The notes: generated by a model not told the origin, from the sequence alone. A stretch of 38,638 bases of DNA from Thiotrichaceae bacterium (GCA_026988295.1 JALSLM010000200.1:1-38638), one strand, 5' to 3'. Positions 14,809-25,616 are shown, counted from the stretch's first letter. Numbers and translations are program-made.

Positions 14809-17112
14809 TCAAAACCTTCTTCTGATTTCCCGTTCAATTCTTTCTCGCATAATATTTCTAGGATCTTGTTGTACTGGTGGTGGCTGATTAGACTGATTAG
14901 GAGCTACAGTAAAAGTTTGCATGGTCGTTTCTCGTGGACGAATATTGATTCTTTCACTACCTCTAAGACCTCTATAGTTTAAAATAATTGTATAAGAACC
15001 TGCGGGAAGATCAAAAACACCTACGGTCACCGAATTAGCTCGCGCTACTACCTGCCCCCGTGAGTTTGTTACTGTTAAATTTCCACGCAGAGCTTGCCCA
15101 TTAGGATTTATAATCCTACTTCTCAGCACACCATTGCTTATGGCTGTATTTCTCTGATTATTTCTAGGGGCTTGAAAGTTAACCGCATTAAAATTTATAT
15201 GTGTGGTTTTATTTGCTCGTACAGTTATATTTTTTGTGTGACGACGTTTATTTTGAATTGCCGTAACAACGTATTGACCTGTATCCAGTTTAAATCTAGC
15301 TGCAGGGACACTCGTAAGTTCAACAATTTTCCTACCAGAACGAGTAGCAACAATAAAATGTGTTTTCCTAGGTGGTTTCATTGCTACACTTAAAAAACCA
15401 TTGGGTATTACTTTAATTGGTGGCTCTGGCGCTGTTTTAGCTGGTTTCGGTTTTGATGGTTTTGCAGGCTTTTGAGGAGCTAACACTGGAGCTTTAGCAG
15501 GTACTTTAACGGGTGCTTGAGCAACTTTTTGTGGTTTGGGCTGTGGTTTTGGCAAAGTGCTAATAAGCGAAAATACCTCTGTAACACTTTGCCCTGAACC
15601 GACTCGAACCGTTTTAACAATATTTTTTCTGTTTGTTGATCGAACAGTAATTTTGTAAACACCAGGCTCAAGTGAAAATTGAGCCGAATTGCTATACACT
15701 TTCTTCGCTATATTTTTGCCATTAGGTAATTGAACATAAAAATTTGATTTCAAGGGAACATTATTGCCATCATTTCTAGCGAATAATTTCAAACTTCCTT
15801 TTACCTTCGGAACTGGTTTTGGCTTAACTTTTTCTGGAACTACTGGAATAGTGGGTCGAACAACAGGCTGTGTTACTCTTGGCGGGGTAATTCTCACATT
15901 CTCCGTAATCTGAACTTCATTTGCTGCTTTCTTTTGAGGAGCATCAAAACGAAAAATTTCATTTGCCTTTTGACCAGCAGAAATCATAATATTTTTGCTT
16001 GATTGTCCATTAGGCCCTGTAACACGGATTTTATATCTTCCCGTAGGCAGTGATATTTCTGTTCTGGAAACATCTTTTAACTGTTGAATTGTCGTGCCAT
16101 TAGGCGCTGTGATTATAATATTTGCTCGTATCGGTTTAGAGGTTCGGGTATCAAACACCCTCACTAAAAGCTGCCCTTGCTTTATGGTCTCCTGAAGTTT
16201 AAATATTTCTTTGGTAGATTCACCAGGTTCTACGACAATGGTACGAAAATCACTATTATTACCACTTTTTACCGTAACTTTATAACTACCTGCTTTGAGC
16301 TTAAAGAGCGTATGAGAGACATGAGTACGTGTAGCGATAGTTTTACCATTTTCTTTTTGAATTATATAATCTGCTTTCATCGCCTTGCCAGTGCTAGCAC
16401 TTTTGGCTGAAACTTGTAAAACACCCAGAGTGGATGGTGGCTCTAATTTAAATACTCGACTAGTTTTTTTATTGGCACTAAGCCGTATTGTTTTAGAACT
16501 TTGAACAGATTGAGTGCGACGTGAGCTATTAGATTTAACAAGTGTGCTAACGACTTTATATTTACCAGCAGGCAAACGAAACGATGTCTTTTTAACAGCT
16601 TTTGCCTCAGCTACTTTTTTACCCGCATTATTAAAAACAACAAAACTAGCTAACAGAGACTTTTTATTATTTGGGTTAATAGCACTCACTTGTAATAAAC
16701 CAAATTTAGGTTTTTTTATGGGTTTTTCTCTTAAAACCCTTTCGTTTTCTAAAATAGGAGTAAAGTTACTCTTATTTTTTGTAGAATCAGGCTTTTTAGT
16801 TTCTACTATTTGACTATCTTCTTTCTCTAATGGAATTTTAGTTTTCGTATTTATCTCAATTGTATTATTTATTGCATCATTTCCTGTACTTCCATCAACT
16901 TTATCTGTCGATACTTGAGGAGTATTTACATTAATTGCAGGAGCGACAACTTCAGTCGTATTTGACTGCGCATTATTATTGCCAAGTGATAGAGGATTTT
17001 CATTATTTTTAGCTTTGTCAAAAATACTCATTGTACCGACAATAGCCAATAGCAAAACTATGCCAATGACAATTCCTTTTGTTAGTTGCCCCATTCCACC
17101 TGATCTACTCAT
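14809..17112 (-). CDS. Membrane-anchored protein with six tandem beta-sandwich-like repeats
   Basis: 767 aa from ATG 17112, behind AAGGA with 6-base spacing; a TTG two codons earlier is unlikely. A membrane helix (about 12-31, KGIVIGIVLLLAIVGTMSIF) is followed by an Asn/Thr-rich linker to about 130. Six repeats of about 75-90 residues then follow, each with G-x-L-x-V, a basic strand with NGK or GRK-x-I, a hydrophobic step ending in L-x-x-G-x-Y-K-(I/V)-x-V, and a closing strand ending E-x-F-x-L. This resembles PEGA or carboxypeptidase-regulatory-like domains. Pro/Lys linkers separate repeats 3/4 and 4/5. The C-terminus is Gln/Arg-rich. It is very basic and probably periplasmic. No family name is certain. 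Confidence 0.75.
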   Translation of the reverse strand: MSRSGGMGQLTKGIVIGIVLLLAIVGTMSIFDKAKNNENPLSLGNNNAQSNTTEVVAPAINVNTPQVSTDKVDGSTGNDAINNTIEINTKTKIPLEKEDSQIVETKKPDSTKNKSNFTPILENERVLREKPIKKPKFGLLQVSAINPNNKKSLLASFVVFNNAGKKVAEAKAVKKTSFRLPAGKYKVVSTLVKSNSSRRTQSVQSSKTIRLSANKKTSRVFKLEPPSTLGVLQVSAKSASTGKAMKADYIIQKENGKTIATRTHVSHTLFKLKAGSYKVTVKSGNNSDFRTIVVEPGESTKEIFKLQETIKQGQLLVRVFDTRTSKPIRANIIITAPNGTTIQQLKDVSRTEISLPTGRYKIRVTGPNGQSSKNIMISAGQKANEIFRFDAPQKKAANEVQITENVRITPPRVTQPVVRPTIPVVPEKVKPKPVPKVKGSLKLFARNDGNNVPLKSNFYVQLPNGKNIAKKVYSNSAQFSLEPGVYKITVRSTNRKNIVKTVRVGSGQSVTEVFSLISTLPKPQPKPQKVAQAPVKVPAKAPVLAPQKPAKPSKPKPAKTAPEPPIKVIPNGFLSVAMKPPRKTHFIVATRSGRKIVELTSVPAARFKLDTGQYVVTAIQNKRRHTKNITVRANKTTHINFNAVNFQAPRNNQRNTAISNGVLRSRIINPNGQALRGNLTVTNSRGQVVARANSVTVGVFDLPAGSYTIILNYRGLRGSERINIRPRETTMQTFTVAPNQSNQPPPVQQDPRNIMRERIEREIRRRF

Positions 17113-17298
17113 ATTCAATCCTTGATAATTTCTTCTTCCTTACATCGGCTACAAGACCAGCCACAAGCTGAATCCGCATTCATCTCACAGCTTCAAATAC
17201 AATTTAATTAAAATACCGTCCCATTTTAAATTGATAGCCTAATACAAAGTACTTGTCACATGATACACCAAAACAGTTTATTTTTTACAGTCAGAATT

Positions 17299-17327
17299 CT
17301 TGAAAAAGAAACAGACTGCCCATACAT
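17299..17327 (+). promoter_or_regulatory. Sigma-32 (heat-shock) promoter candidate for htpG
   Basis: CTTGAAA at 17299-17305 and CCCATACAT at 17319-17327, separated by 13 bases. The RpoH consensus is CTTGAAA, 11-16 bases, CCCCATNT. It ends 35 bases before the htpG ATG, and its -35 box overlaps the alternative upstream start, arguing for the ATG at 17363. Confidence 0.65.
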
Positions 17328-17362
17328 TTTTGCAAACTAATTTTTTTAAAGGATTCAAAGAA

Positions 17363-19297
17363 ATGGCCGAAGTAAAACCTAAAAAGCAAAATATGGAATT
17401 TCAAACAGAAGTTAATCAACTGCTGCACCTGATGATTCATTCGCTCTATTCAAATAAAGAAATATTTATGCGTGAGCTTATTTCAAATAGTTCAGATGCC
17501 TGTGATAAATTACGTTTTGAAGCAATTTCAAATGATGCTTTATACGAAGGTGATCCTGAATTACGCATTGAAGTTGAATTTGATAAAGAAGCCAATACTG
17601 TCACAATTCGTGATAATGGCATCGGCATGAATAGTGATGAAGTGGTCGAAAATATTGGAACCATTGCTAAATCAGGGACTAAAGAATTCCTATCAAAACT
17701 AAGCGGAGATGCTGCTAAGGATTCTAACCTGATTGGTCAATTTGGTGTTGGCTTCTATTCATCTTTTATTGTTGCTAATAAAGTTACCTTAAAAACACGT
17801 AAAGCAGGTGATGAAAAATCTAAAGGTGTTCGTTGGGAATCGACAGGTGAAAATGGTTTCACACTCGAAGAGATCGAAAAAGACACTCACGGCACTGAAA
17901 TCACTCTACATCTAAAAGAAGAAGAGAAAGAGTTTGCAGATAACTGGCGCTTACGTTCAATTATATCTACCTATTCTGATCATATTCCTCTACCTGTAAA
18001 GATGTTAAAAATTGAAGAACCCAGTGTAGATGAATCTGAAGAGTCAGATGATAAAGTAGAAAAAGCCGAAAAAACTGTCGAGTGGGAAGTAGTCAATAAA
18101 GCCAATGCACTTTGGACAGAATCAAAAAGTAGCCTTAAAGATGAAGACTACCAAGAATTTTATAAGCATATTTCACATGATTGGGAGAACCCACTAGCGT
18201 GGAGTCATAATCACGTTGAAGGTAAGCTGGAATATAAATCATTGCTTTATGTCCCATCAAAAGCTCCTTTTGATCTATGGGAGCCAGAGCAAAAAAATGG
18301 CATCAAGCTCTATGTTCAACGTGTCTACATTATGGATGACACTAAAAACTTAATGCCAAATTATTTACGTTTTGTACGTGGCGTGATTGATTCTAATGAT
18401 TTACCGCTAAATGTCTCTCGTGAAATCTTGCAAAGTAATCGTGTGGTTGATTCCATGCGTAAAGCATCTATCAAAAAGGTGCTTGGTCTATTAGAGAAAA
18501 TGGCAAAAAATAAGCCAGAAGATTATCAAAAGTTCTGGTCAGAATTTGGCAAAGTACTTAAAGAAGGTCCTGGTGAAGATTTCAGCAACAAAGAGCAAAT
18601 TGCCAAACTACTCCGCTTCTCATCCACACATGATGATGCTGAAGAACAAAAAATCAGCCTTGAAGACTATGTATCACGCATGAAAGAAGAGCAGGATGAG
18701 ATTTACTACATCACTGCGGACACCTTTGCGTCAGCCAAAAACAGCCCACATTTAGAAGTCTTCCGCAAAAAAGGCATTGAAGTATTATTGCTAAGTGACC
18801 GTGTAGACGAGTGGCTAGTCAATGGCTTGCAAGAGTTTGATGGTAAAAAATTACACTCTGTTGCCAAAGGTGAACTTGATCTAGGTAAATTTGAAACAGA
18901 AGAAGACAAAAAAGAACAGGAAGAAGTTGAGAAGAAAGCAGGTAGCCTAATCAAACACCTAAAAGAAGTACTAGGTGAAAAAGTTGAAGATGTACGAGTC
19001 TCACATCGTTTAACCGCATCACCTTCTTGTATCGTGTTAAATGAGCAAGACATGGCGCTCTACATGCAAAATCTAATGAAGCAAGCAGGGCATGAAATGC
19101 CAGCCAGCAAGCCGATTTTAGAGATCAACCCTACACACCCTTTAATTGAGCGCATGGAAGCAGAAACAGATGATGACCAATTCACAGATTGGGCAGCAAT
19201 CTTATTTGACCAAGCACTACTCGCTGAAGGTGCACAGCTAGAAGACCCCGCTGGATTTGTAAGCAAACTAAATAAGTTAATGTTAAAAATGGGTTAA
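17363..19297 (+). CDS. htpG: Chaperone HtpG (Hsp90)
   Basis: 644 aa from ATG 17363, preceded by AAAGGA. A longer in-frame reading from 17300 is rejected because it would begin inside the promoter. Hsp90 motifs in order: [40 protein letters not shown] (ATP site, about 82-104), [14 protein letters not shown] (about 122-135), GTEITLHL, then [11 protein letters not shown] and [20 protein letters not shown] in the middle domain, and a C-terminal dimerisation domain with NPTHPLI. It folds or remodels clients in the cytoplasm under stress. A gene typical of proteobacteria, monocistronic here. Confidence 0.97.
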   Translation: MAEVKPKKQNMEFQTEVNQLLHLMIHSLYSNKEIFMRELISNSSDACDKLRFEAISNDALYEGDPELRIEVEFDKEANTVTIRDNGIGMNSDEVVENIGTIAKSGTKEFLSKLSGDAAKDSNLIGQFGVGFYSSFIVANKVTLKTRKAGDEKSKGVRWESTGENGFTLEEIEKDTHGTEITLHLKEEEKEFADNWRLRSIISTYSDHIPLPVKMLKIEEPSVDESEESDDKVEKAEKTVEWEVVNKANALWTESKSSLKDEDYQEFYKHISHDWENPLAWSHNHVEGKLEYKSLLYVPSKAPFDLWEPEQKNGIKLYVQRVYIMDDTKNLMPNYLRFVRGVIDSNDLPLNVSREILQSNRVVDSMRKASIKKVLGLLEKMAKNKPEDYQKFWSEFGKVLKEGPGEDFSNKEQIAKLLRFSSTHDDAEEQKISLEDYVSRMKEEQDEIYYITADTFASAKNSPHLEVFRKKGIEVLLLSDRVDEWLVNGLQEFDGKKLHSVAKGELDLGKFETEEDKKEQEEVEKKAGSLIKHLKEVLGEKVEDVRVSHRLTASPSCIVLNEQDMALYMQNLMKQAGHEMPASKPILEINPTHPLIERMEAETDDDQFTDWAAILFDQALLAEGAQLEDPAGFVSKLNKLMLKMG

Positions 19298-19303
19298 TTA
19301 ATA

Positions 19304-19355
19304 ATGGGTATCGAGTAATGCAATATTACTCATACCCATCCCCCCCCTTTTTATA
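19304..19355 (+). terminator. htpG terminator hairpin joined to family P right arm (arm e)
   Basis: ATGGGTA-TC-GAGTAAT pairs with ATTACTC-A-TACCCAT (19304-19339), then a C run and T5. The right half is the family P core in the reverse orientation (ACCCAT C7-8 T5); the left half has the ATGGGT part but no G tract. It begins 6 bases after the htpG stop. Confidence 0.7.
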
Positions 19356-19679
19356 CTATTTATTCATGCCCCCAAGAAATAATATGTTATTTTTCCACAC
19401 CTTATTATAATATAAGCTAAACTTTATTCCGGATCAGAATTTCACATAATAAAAATTAAAAAAATTTATTTACGCTAAAATGATTGTTTTTTATACAGTT
19501 TTACAATTAATTAGATTCTATATCCTATAATCTGAAGCGCTATGTAGAATATCTTGATAATTGACTGATATATTGAAAAGAACGGACTCTACTCAAATAA
19601 TCTTGTCTTGCATAAATTATTATTTATTTTACTTTTAGAAGCACTAAACCCCCTTTATTTGACATTGAGGAGTACAACC
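19356..19679. other. AT-rich intergenic region without a recognisable gene
   Basis: Long A and T runs, no open frame of note, and a clear ribosome binding site only at the end (GAGGAG, 19667-19672). A promoter for the following gene should lie here, but no box is convincing enough to name. Confidence 0.5.
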
Positions 19680-20285
19680 TTGTCAATTCGTGAATACTTA
19701 CCTAATGAGCATCAGGCAGGCTTTGTTGGTCTTCGGCTCGTTGTAAAAGTCGGCAGTGACTACCGCCAAAAATATTTCTCTTTTCGCAATAAAAGTGATG
19801 AAGAAAAAGATGCTTTAAGAGCAACAGCTCAAGCACTAAACGCAGAGTGGAACATGGAACGTACACTCACCCAATCCATTAAAGAACGTGATTGTAGAGA
19901 GATCAGGCGCACCTCATCCGCTTATACAACTGGAGTTTCTGGCGTTAAAATGAAGTTTGTGCGTTATCACAAAATTCGTGCTGGAGAGAAAAGAGCCTAT
20001 TATACGCCCTACTTCAAAGTTTCTGGTTCAACCAAAAATGTGCGCTTTGATAAGTTATTTAATATCAAGCAACTAGGATATGATATGGCATGGCATAAGG
20101 CCATAGCATTTTATGCCGAAAAAAAGGGATTCTCTTCCTTTTCACACCTACTTGAACGCAAACCCCCCGTAGAACAATTCTATGTAATTTATCGACACCA
20201 AGTTTCTTTAGGGCATCAAATCCCATTAAGGCGATTACCTAACGAGTTAGATCCAAAGCCCGTAGAGGGGCTTGTTCCTGCTTAG
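19680..20285 (+). CDS. Hypothetical protein with AP2/integrase-DNA-binding-like domain
   Basis: 201 aa from TTG 19680, chosen because GAGGAG lies 7 bases upstream. An ATG at 19608 would add a Leu-rich leader (MHKLLFILLLEAL) with no ribosome binding site. Residues about 80-145 run TGVSGVKMKFV, a basic stretch, YYTPYFKVSGSTKNVRF, FNIKQLGYDMAWHKAIAFY. The order GVxGV, short strands, K-x-x-x-F, LG-x-x-x-A-x-x-x-A recalls AP2-type DNA-binding domains. The tail (RKPPVEQF, GHQIPLRRLP) is unlike any domain I know. It is monocistronic and followed by a strong hairpin. Function unknown; DNA binding is an inference. Confidence 0.6.
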   Translation: MSIREYLPNEHQAGFVGLRLVVKVGSDYRQKYFSFRNKSDEEKDALRATAQALNAEWNMERTLTQSIKERDCREIRRTSSAYTTGVSGVKMKFVRYHKIRAGEKRAYYTPYFKVSGSTKNVRFDKLFNIKQLGYDMAWHKAIAFYAEKKGFSSFSHLLERKPPVEQFYVIYRHQVSLGHQIPLRRLPNELDPKPVEGLVPA

Positions 20286-20293
20286 ACTGCCCA

Positions 20294-20325
20294 AGAACTC
20301 GGATTTTCGTTTCAATCCGAGTTCT
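20294..20325 (+). terminator. Hairpin AGAACTCGGATT / AATCCGAGTTCT
   Basis: A perfect 12-bp stem with an 8-base loop (TTCGTTTC), 9 bases after the AP2-like gene. No T tract follows (CGGCCTAGG), so it may be an attenuating or RNA-stabilising structure rather than a classical terminator. Confidence 0.6.
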
Positions 20326-20439
20326 CGGCCTAGGTAGAAGTTTTGAGCGCGAGAAAATACGCTGTAGACGACTTATGTGCAGGAAAGCTTACAGGTATGC
20401 TTTGTTATATCAATTGCTTATGCTTATTTCAATGACAAT

Positions 20440-20645
20440 ACCCATCCCCCCCTTTTTTTTGTATTTTTTATAACAGCAGAATAAAAAGCAAACCAGTAAA
20501 TACCATACTAATCGCCTCCCCTCGGTAAACCATAGCAGCTGTTTTCCAATACACAGCTTTGTTATATTAGGCTTCATGCCTCAGCCACAATCTACTCTGA
20601 TTCCTCTATATGATAAAATATGTAAAAAAAGGGGGGGGGATGGGT
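20440..20645. repeat. Family P facing pair enclosing about 160 bp (arms f and g)
   Basis: Left arm ACCCAT C7 T8 (20440-20460), right arm TGTA7 G9 ATGGGT (20621-20645). They are inverted relative to each other and face inward, enclosing an AT-rich non-coding stretch. The organisation resembles a miniature inverted-repeat element. Outside the right arm are three tandem GCGTGTTTATT-like units (20646-20675) reaching the end of the phosphodiesterase gene. Confidence 0.7.
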
Positions 20646-20672
20646 GTTTATTGCGTGTTTATTGCGTGTTTA

Positions 20673-21455
20673 TTATGTGCTCCTTAGCATCAAGCTTATA
20701 TCATCGGTTTCAATCAAACTAATCTCATCGCGTTTAATGACCTTCTCCATTGTGGAAATATCATTAATAGAATACACCATCCATTGCCAATCACCTTTCC
20801 ACAAGGCTTCTTTTTCAGGGAAAATATTATAAGCACAGATTAAATAATCTGGCTGAAGAATCTTAGCATTATTGTGTGTGTATTCATTATACTGGTAAAA
20901 AACAAAACCAGTGCGAAGTTTGCTGTGTTGCTGTGTATATTTGATAGCAGAAAGACTAAAAGAGATAATGGTTACTTGTGATTCAAACCCTTTGAGTGCC
21001 GCTAAAACCTTATCTACAACCTCTGACAAGCCCCAGTATGCTAAGCTTTCTCGTTTAATCTCAACAAAGGCATGTGCTTTTGGATATTGTTTGAGCAACT
21101 CAAGAATCTCAGTAAAATAAGGAACACGGGTAGGATAATGTTTATTATCAAAAATATCTGGTTGATGCACACTAAAACTCTTTAGCTGCTCAGCTGTTAT
21201 CTCAAAAATTGAGGTGTAATTTTCACCCATACTATCTATATGCTCTATGCCATCTTCCCTGCTCGCATTACTTTTATAACTAACCCGTTTAAAATCAATA
21301 TCATGAAATACCAACAACGAACCCTCAGCATTCATTTGTAAATCAAATTCAATAGACAATGCGCCAGCTTTTAAAGCGGCTTCAAGACCTGCATAAGAAT
21401 TTTCAGGATAGTTTGTATTATCACCACGATGGGCGACAAGTTTATTTATATTCAT
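20673..21455 (-). CDS. Glycerophosphodiester phosphodiesterase family protein
   Basis: 260 aa from ATG 21455; an in-frame TTG 13 codons upstream is less likely because the family motif begins directly after MNINKL. It hydrolyses glycerophosphodiesters to sn-glycerol 3-phosphate and an alcohol. The TIM-barrel motifs are VAHRGDNTNYPENS (6-19), the metal-binding Glu and Asp in IEFDLQMNAEGSLLVFHD (about 36-53), and VEIKRES (about 128). WQWMVYSIND near the end matches the family's late W-x-V-N region. There is no signal peptide, so it is cytoplasmic. The last codons lie in GTGTTTATT tandem repeats next to a family P arm. Start is 110 bp from the divergent oxidoreductase. Confidence 0.88.
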   Translation of the reverse strand: MNINKLVAHRGDNTNYPENSYAGLEAALKAGALSIEFDLQMNAEGSLLVFHDIDFKRVSYKSNASREDGIEHIDSMGENYTSIFEITAEQLKSFSVHQPDIFDNKHYPTRVPYFTEILELLKQYPKAHAFVEIKRESLAYWGLSEVVDKVLAALKGFESQVTIISFSLSAIKYTQQHSKLRTGFVFYQYNEYTHNNAKILQPDYLICAYNIFPEKEALWKGDWQWMVYSINDISTMEKVIKRDEISLIETDDISLMLRST

Positions 21456-21565
21456 GGTATTTAACAAATAAGTATTTTCTAAAGGAAAAGCCAATTATAC
21501 AAATAATCTGATAATTGATGTTGCTTATTTCTTCTCGCAGATAGAAGGGTTAAAATGCACACCAC

Positions 21566-24500
21566 ATGAAATTACCTTACCGCGAAATACCTTATAACTA
21601 TACTTCTTTTTCAGACCGAGAGATCATCTTGCGAGTGCTTGGTGAACGTGCCTGGGAGATACTCGAAACTCTACGTGATGAGCGTTCAACAGGGCTTTCG
21701 GCACACATGCTGCTGGAGGTTTTGGGTGATATCTGGATCGTTATGCGCAATCCCTATATTCAGGATGATTTACTAGAAAACGAAAAGCGCCGATATTCAC
21801 TGATGCAAACCATGCGCGAGCGTTTAGAGCGCATTCGTGTACGTGCTGATGGCAACAAACTCACACTAGAGCTGGTCGATATAGCCTGTCATTCTGTGGA
21901 TAAGTTTGCTCAGTGGTTTTCTGATTATTATTCCCTGCGTAAACGAGCTAAACGCCAACTTCGCCAGATTACACACAAAGATAACATCCAATTTGATGGA
22001 CTTGCGCGGGTTTCGCATGTCACCGATGCTACTGACTGGCGTGTTGAATTGCCTTTTGTGGTTCTTACGCCAGATACAGAAGAAGAAATTGCCTTACTGG
22101 TACAAACCAGTATCAAACTCGGCTTGACCGTGATTCCTCGTGGTGGTGGCACAGGCTACACGGGCGGTGCTATTCCGCTTGATGCCATGAGTGTAGTGAT
22201 TAACACAGAAAAATTAGAAACACTTGGTGAGATCCAAAAACGTAATGATCTAATCGGTGTTGACCAAGAAGTGGCGGTGATTCGTGCAGATGCGGGTGTG
22301 GTGACAAGACGTGTATCTGATGCTGCTGACAAAGTAGGATTAGTTTTTGCAGTAGACCCAACCTCACAAGATGCCTCAACCATTGGTGGCAATGTCTCCA
22401 TGAATGCAGGCGGCAAAAAAGCCGTTATGTGGGGGACAACACTTGATAATTTAGTCTCATGGCGCATGGTAACCCCCGATGCTGAGTGGCTGGAAGTTGA
22501 GCGTTTAAATCATAATCTTGGCAAAATACACGATCAAGAAAAAGTCAGCTTTAAAGTAACTCGCTACCAACAAAATGGAAAAACGCCCAAAGGCGAAGCT
22601 GAAATTTTAAGCTTTGACGGTCAATTTTTTCGCAAGGAAGGCTTAGGTAAAGATGTTACCAATAAATTCTTAGGTGGTCTCCCTGGCATTCAAAAAGAAG
22701 GTTGTGATGGGCTGATTACCTCAGCAGAATTTATTTTACACCGTATGCCAGAGCAGGTACGCACGGTTTGTATGGAATTTTATGGCAGTGATTTGCAACA
22801 GGCCGTTCCTGCCATTGTTGAAGTCAAAGACTATTTAGATGACAATAAAAATGTATTACTAGCTGGGCTTGAACACTTAGACGAACGCTATGTTAAAGCT
22901 GTTAAATATACGCCAAAATCAGCGCGTCGAGCCTTTCCTAAAATGGTACTTATTGCGGATATTGTGGGTGACAATGAAAAACAGGTTGCCGAAGCAGCTT
23001 CGCACATTGTTAAACTCACTAATGCCCGTAATGGTGAGGGTTTTATTGCCATTAGCCCCGAAGCACGTCGCCAGTTTTGGCTAGATCGCGCCCGCACTGC
23101 CGCCATTGCCGCCCACACCAACGCCTTTAAAATTAATGAAGATGTGGTCATCCCGCTAGATAAGCTAGATGCCTATAGCGAAGGCATTGAACGCATTAAT
23201 ATCTTTCAATCCACGCAAAACAAACTGGTATTAATTGATGCCATGCTGGAATTTCTAAACAGTGATAATCCCGAGCTAGAAAGACAATTACGCAATCAAC
23301 CTGATTATGAGCAAAGTTCAGAAAACGATGCTATTTTACAAGCGAAAAAAGATCATGCCGCGCAACATCTAAAAGAGGTGCGTCAGCGCTGGCAAAAAAT
23401 CCTAGATCATATTGATGAAGCGGCAAATGATCATAGCAATCTGCTGGATGCCAATGCAAAAAAGCACCAACAAACAGATGATAAACTCATTAATTTATTA
23501 CTGCGTCGTGATTTGCGTATTTCTTATCAAGAAGAAATCAGAAAACCTCTAGAAGACATTTTTGTGGGTCAAACCCTTAAACCACTAAGGGATGCCATTA
23601 AGAAAACACATACAAAAATTCGTTCACAACGTCTATTTGTTGCGCTCCACATGCACGCAGGTGATGGCAATGTGCATACCAATATTCCTGTCAATTCCAA
23701 TGATTATGAAATGATGCAAGAAGCCGAGCACATTGTTGATCAGGTTATGGAACTGGCACTTTCCCTTGATGGTGTTATCTCAGGTGAACATGGTATTGGC
23801 TTAACTAAAATGCATTACCTTGATGATCAAGTAATTAATGATTTTGCCAGCTACAAAGAAAAAGTAGACCCAAACGGGCACTTTAATAAAGGCAAACTCA
23901 TGCCGGGTTCTGGTCTACAAAATGCTTATACCCCCTCTTTGAGATTGGTCGAGCGCGAAGCATTACTGCTAGAACATAATGAACTTGGCGCACTCAATGA
24001 TGATATTAAAGACTGTTTACGTTGTGGCAAATGTAAACCCGTCTGTAATACCCATATTCCCCGTGCTAATTTATTGTATTCACCACGCAATAAAATCCTT
24101 GCAACAGGCTTGATGCTCGAAGCTTTTTTATATGAAGAACAAACTCGCCGAGGCATTTCACTGCGTCATTTTGAAGAAATGAATGATGTCGCCGACCACT
24201 GTACCGTCTGCCACAAATGTTATAACCCCTGCCCTGTCAATATTGATTTTGGTGATGTCACCGTGCGTATGCGGAGCATTCTCAAAGATCGCAAACAGAA
24301 AAAACTCAATATTGTCACTTGGGCATCCATGCAGTTTTTAAATATCAAAGACCCAACAACCATCAAGCTCATGCGTGCTGGATTAGTGCAAATGGGGTAT
24401 AAATCACAACGTCTTGGACATACGCTGTTTAAACGCTTAGGTTTATTAGAATCTAGCCGTCGCCCTAAAGGCACAACGGGCAAAGCACCTCTCAAAGAAT

Positions 24501-25426
24501 ATGTGGTGCAATTTGTAAAAAAACCGTTGCCTGCCCATGTCCCCATGCAAACCACCCGCGCCATGCTAGGGCTTGAAGACGATAAAACTGTACCAGTAAT
24601 ACGCAAACCTGAGCTTAGCAAAACACAAAGCGGAGATTCTGTTTTCTATTTTCCAGGCTGTGGATCAGAACGGCTATTCTCACAAATCGGTTTAGCAACC
24701 ATTGCCATGCTCTATGAAACTGGCGCAACCACCGTATTACCACCTGGTTATCTATGTTGTGGCTACCCGCAAAATGCAGGCGGTGATATTGCAAAAGGCA
24801 CTCAGATTTCAACTGAAAATCGTGTACTCTTTCACCGCATTGCTCAGGCGCTTTCCTATCTTGAAATCAATACCGTTATTGTCTCTTGCGGAACCTGTTT
24901 AGATCAGCTATTAAAATATGAATTTGAAAAAATATTCCCTGGCTGTCGTTTGCTCGATATTCACGAATACCTGCTAGAAAAAGACATAAAACTCAAAGGT
25001 GTCAAAGGCATCAACTACGTCTACCACGACCCATGCCATACCCCTATTAAAAACTACGACCCCACCCAGCTCACCTCTGATCTCATGGGGCAAGAAGTAT
25101 TATTAACAGACCGCTGTTGTGGCGAAGCAGGAACATTCGCCGTCAGCCGCCCTGATATATCCAGCCAACTACGCTTTAGAAAACAAGAAAGCTTACGCGA
25201 AGGCATAATGCAACACACCGGTAAAGACACCGCCGAAAATGGCAATGTAAAAATCCTCACCAACTGCCCCGCCTGCCAGCAAGGACTATCACGCTATGCA
25301 GATGATACTGGCATGGATACCGACTACATTGTGGTTGAAATGATGAAAGAAATTCACGGCGAAAAATGGCAAACCGAATTTATCGAAACGATTATTAATG
25401 GGGGGATTGAAAAGGTATTGCTTTGA
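21566..25426 (+). CDS. Large FAD/Fe-S oxidoreductase (DUF3683; D-2-hydroxyacid dehydrogenase type)
   Basis: 1286 aa, all domains in one chain. An N-terminal DUF3683-like region (about 1-150) precedes a VAO-type FAD domain with [18 protein letters not shown] (about 190-207) and [14 protein letters not shown]. The FAD-oxidase C region follows, with [15 protein letters not shown] (about 696-710) and [10 protein letters not shown], interrupted by a coiled insertion (about 580-650). Two [4Fe-4S] motifs come next, [11 protein letters not shown] (about 816) and [12 protein letters not shown] (about 880). Two CCG domains end it, with [11 protein letters not shown] and HDPCHTP...[10 protein letters not shown]. 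It likely oxidises D-lactate or a similar hydroxyacid and passes electrons to the quinone pool. Substrate unknown. Confidence 0.9.
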   Translation: MKLPYREIPYNYTSFSDREIILRVLGERAWEILETLRDERSTGLSAHMLLEVLGDIWIVMRNPYIQDDLLENEKRRYSLMQTMRERLERIRVRADGNKLTLELVDIACHSVDKFAQWFSDYYSLRKRAKRQLRQITHKDNIQFDGLARVSHVTDATDWRVELPFVVLTPDTEEEIALLVQTSIKLGLTVIPRGGGTGYTGGAIPLDAMSVVINTEKLETLGEIQKRNDLIGVDQEVAVIRADAGVVTRRVSDAADKVGLVFAVDPTSQDASTIGGNVSMNAGGKKAVMWGTTLDNLVSWRMVTPDAEWLEVERLNHNLGKIHDQEKVSFKVTRYQQNGKTPKGEAEILSFDGQFFRKEGLGKDVTNKFLGGLPGIQKEGCDGLITSAEFILHRMPEQVRTVCMEFYGSDLQQAVPAIVEVKDYLDDNKNVLLAGLEHLDERYVKAVKYTPKSARRAFPKMVLIADIVGDNEKQVAEAASHIVKLTNARNGEGFIAISPEARRQFWLDRARTAAIAAHTNAFKINEDVVIPLDKLDAYSEGIERINIFQSTQNKLVLIDAMLEFLNSDNPELERQLRNQPDYEQSSENDAILQAKKDHAAQHLKEVRQRWQKILDHIDEAANDHSNLLDANAKKHQQTDDKLINLLLRRDLRISYQEEIRKPLEDIFVGQTLKPLRDAIKKTHTKIRSQRLFVALHMHAGDGNVHTNIPVNSNDYEMMQEAEHIVDQVMELALSLDGVISGEHGIGLTKMHYLDDQVINDFASYKEKVDPNGHFNKGKLMPGSGLQNAYTPSLRLVEREALLLEHNELGALNDDIKDCLRCGKCKPVCNTHIPRANLLYSPRNKILATGLMLEAFLYEEQTRRGISLRHFEEMNDVADHCTVCHKCYNPCPVNIDFGDVTVRMRSILKDRKQKKLNIVTWASMQFLNIKDPTTIKLMRAGLVQMGYKSQRLGHTLFKRLGLLESSRRPKGTTGKAPLKEYVVQFVKKPLPAHVPMQTTRAMLGLEDDKTVPVIRKPELSKTQSGDSVFYFPGCGSERLFSQIGLATIAMLYETGATTVLPPGYLCCGYPQNAGGDIAKGTQISTENRVLFHRIAQALSYLEINTVIVSCGTCLDQLLKYEFEKIFPGCRLLDIHEYLLEKDIKLKGVKGINYVYHDPCHTPIKNYDPTQLTSDLMGQEVLLTDRCCGEAGTFAVSRPDISSQLRFRKQESLREGIMQHTGKDTAENGNVKILTNCPACQQGLSRYADDTGMDTDYIVVEMMKEIHGEKWQTEFIETIINGGIEKVLL

Positions 25427-25454
25427 TATTGAGAGGGTGGTCAGTAGGCCAGTA

Positions 25455-25570
25455 CTATCGTTGAAATCCTAGGAGCGCCCCTTGTGGGTACCCAAAATAA
25501 ACCGCAACACATATCAGGGTAACCACAAGGGATTGCCCCTACGGTTGTTTGAATAATCGGGGTAGTGTAA
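25455..25570. repeat. Family C repeat, long copy
   Basis: GAAATCCTAGGAGCGCCCCTTGTGGGTACCCAAAATAAACC at the left and GGTAACCACAAGGGATTGCCCCTAC at the right are imperfect inverted blocks, related to the hairpin at 14735-14780. It fills the gap between the oxidoreductase and the DUF2269 gene. Confidence 0.6.
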
Positions 25571-25616
25571 AGACAGCAGATTTGTGCATAGCTCGTTTTG
25601 AAGCAAAGGGAATTAA

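Noticed and set aside
17300-17362. Longer htpG reading from 17300
   Set aside because: The start would lie inside the sigma-32-like -35 box, and the added residues are not part of HtpG; ATG 17363 has AAAGGA upstream.
20235-20340. Attachment site at the hairpin after the AP2-like gene
   Set aside because: No integrase or tRNA, and no matching direct repeat in the window.
25559-25569. GGGGTAGTGTA identical to the IS end near base 178
   Set aside because: Eleven bases only, no matching inner sequence; treated as chance or a shared fragment.
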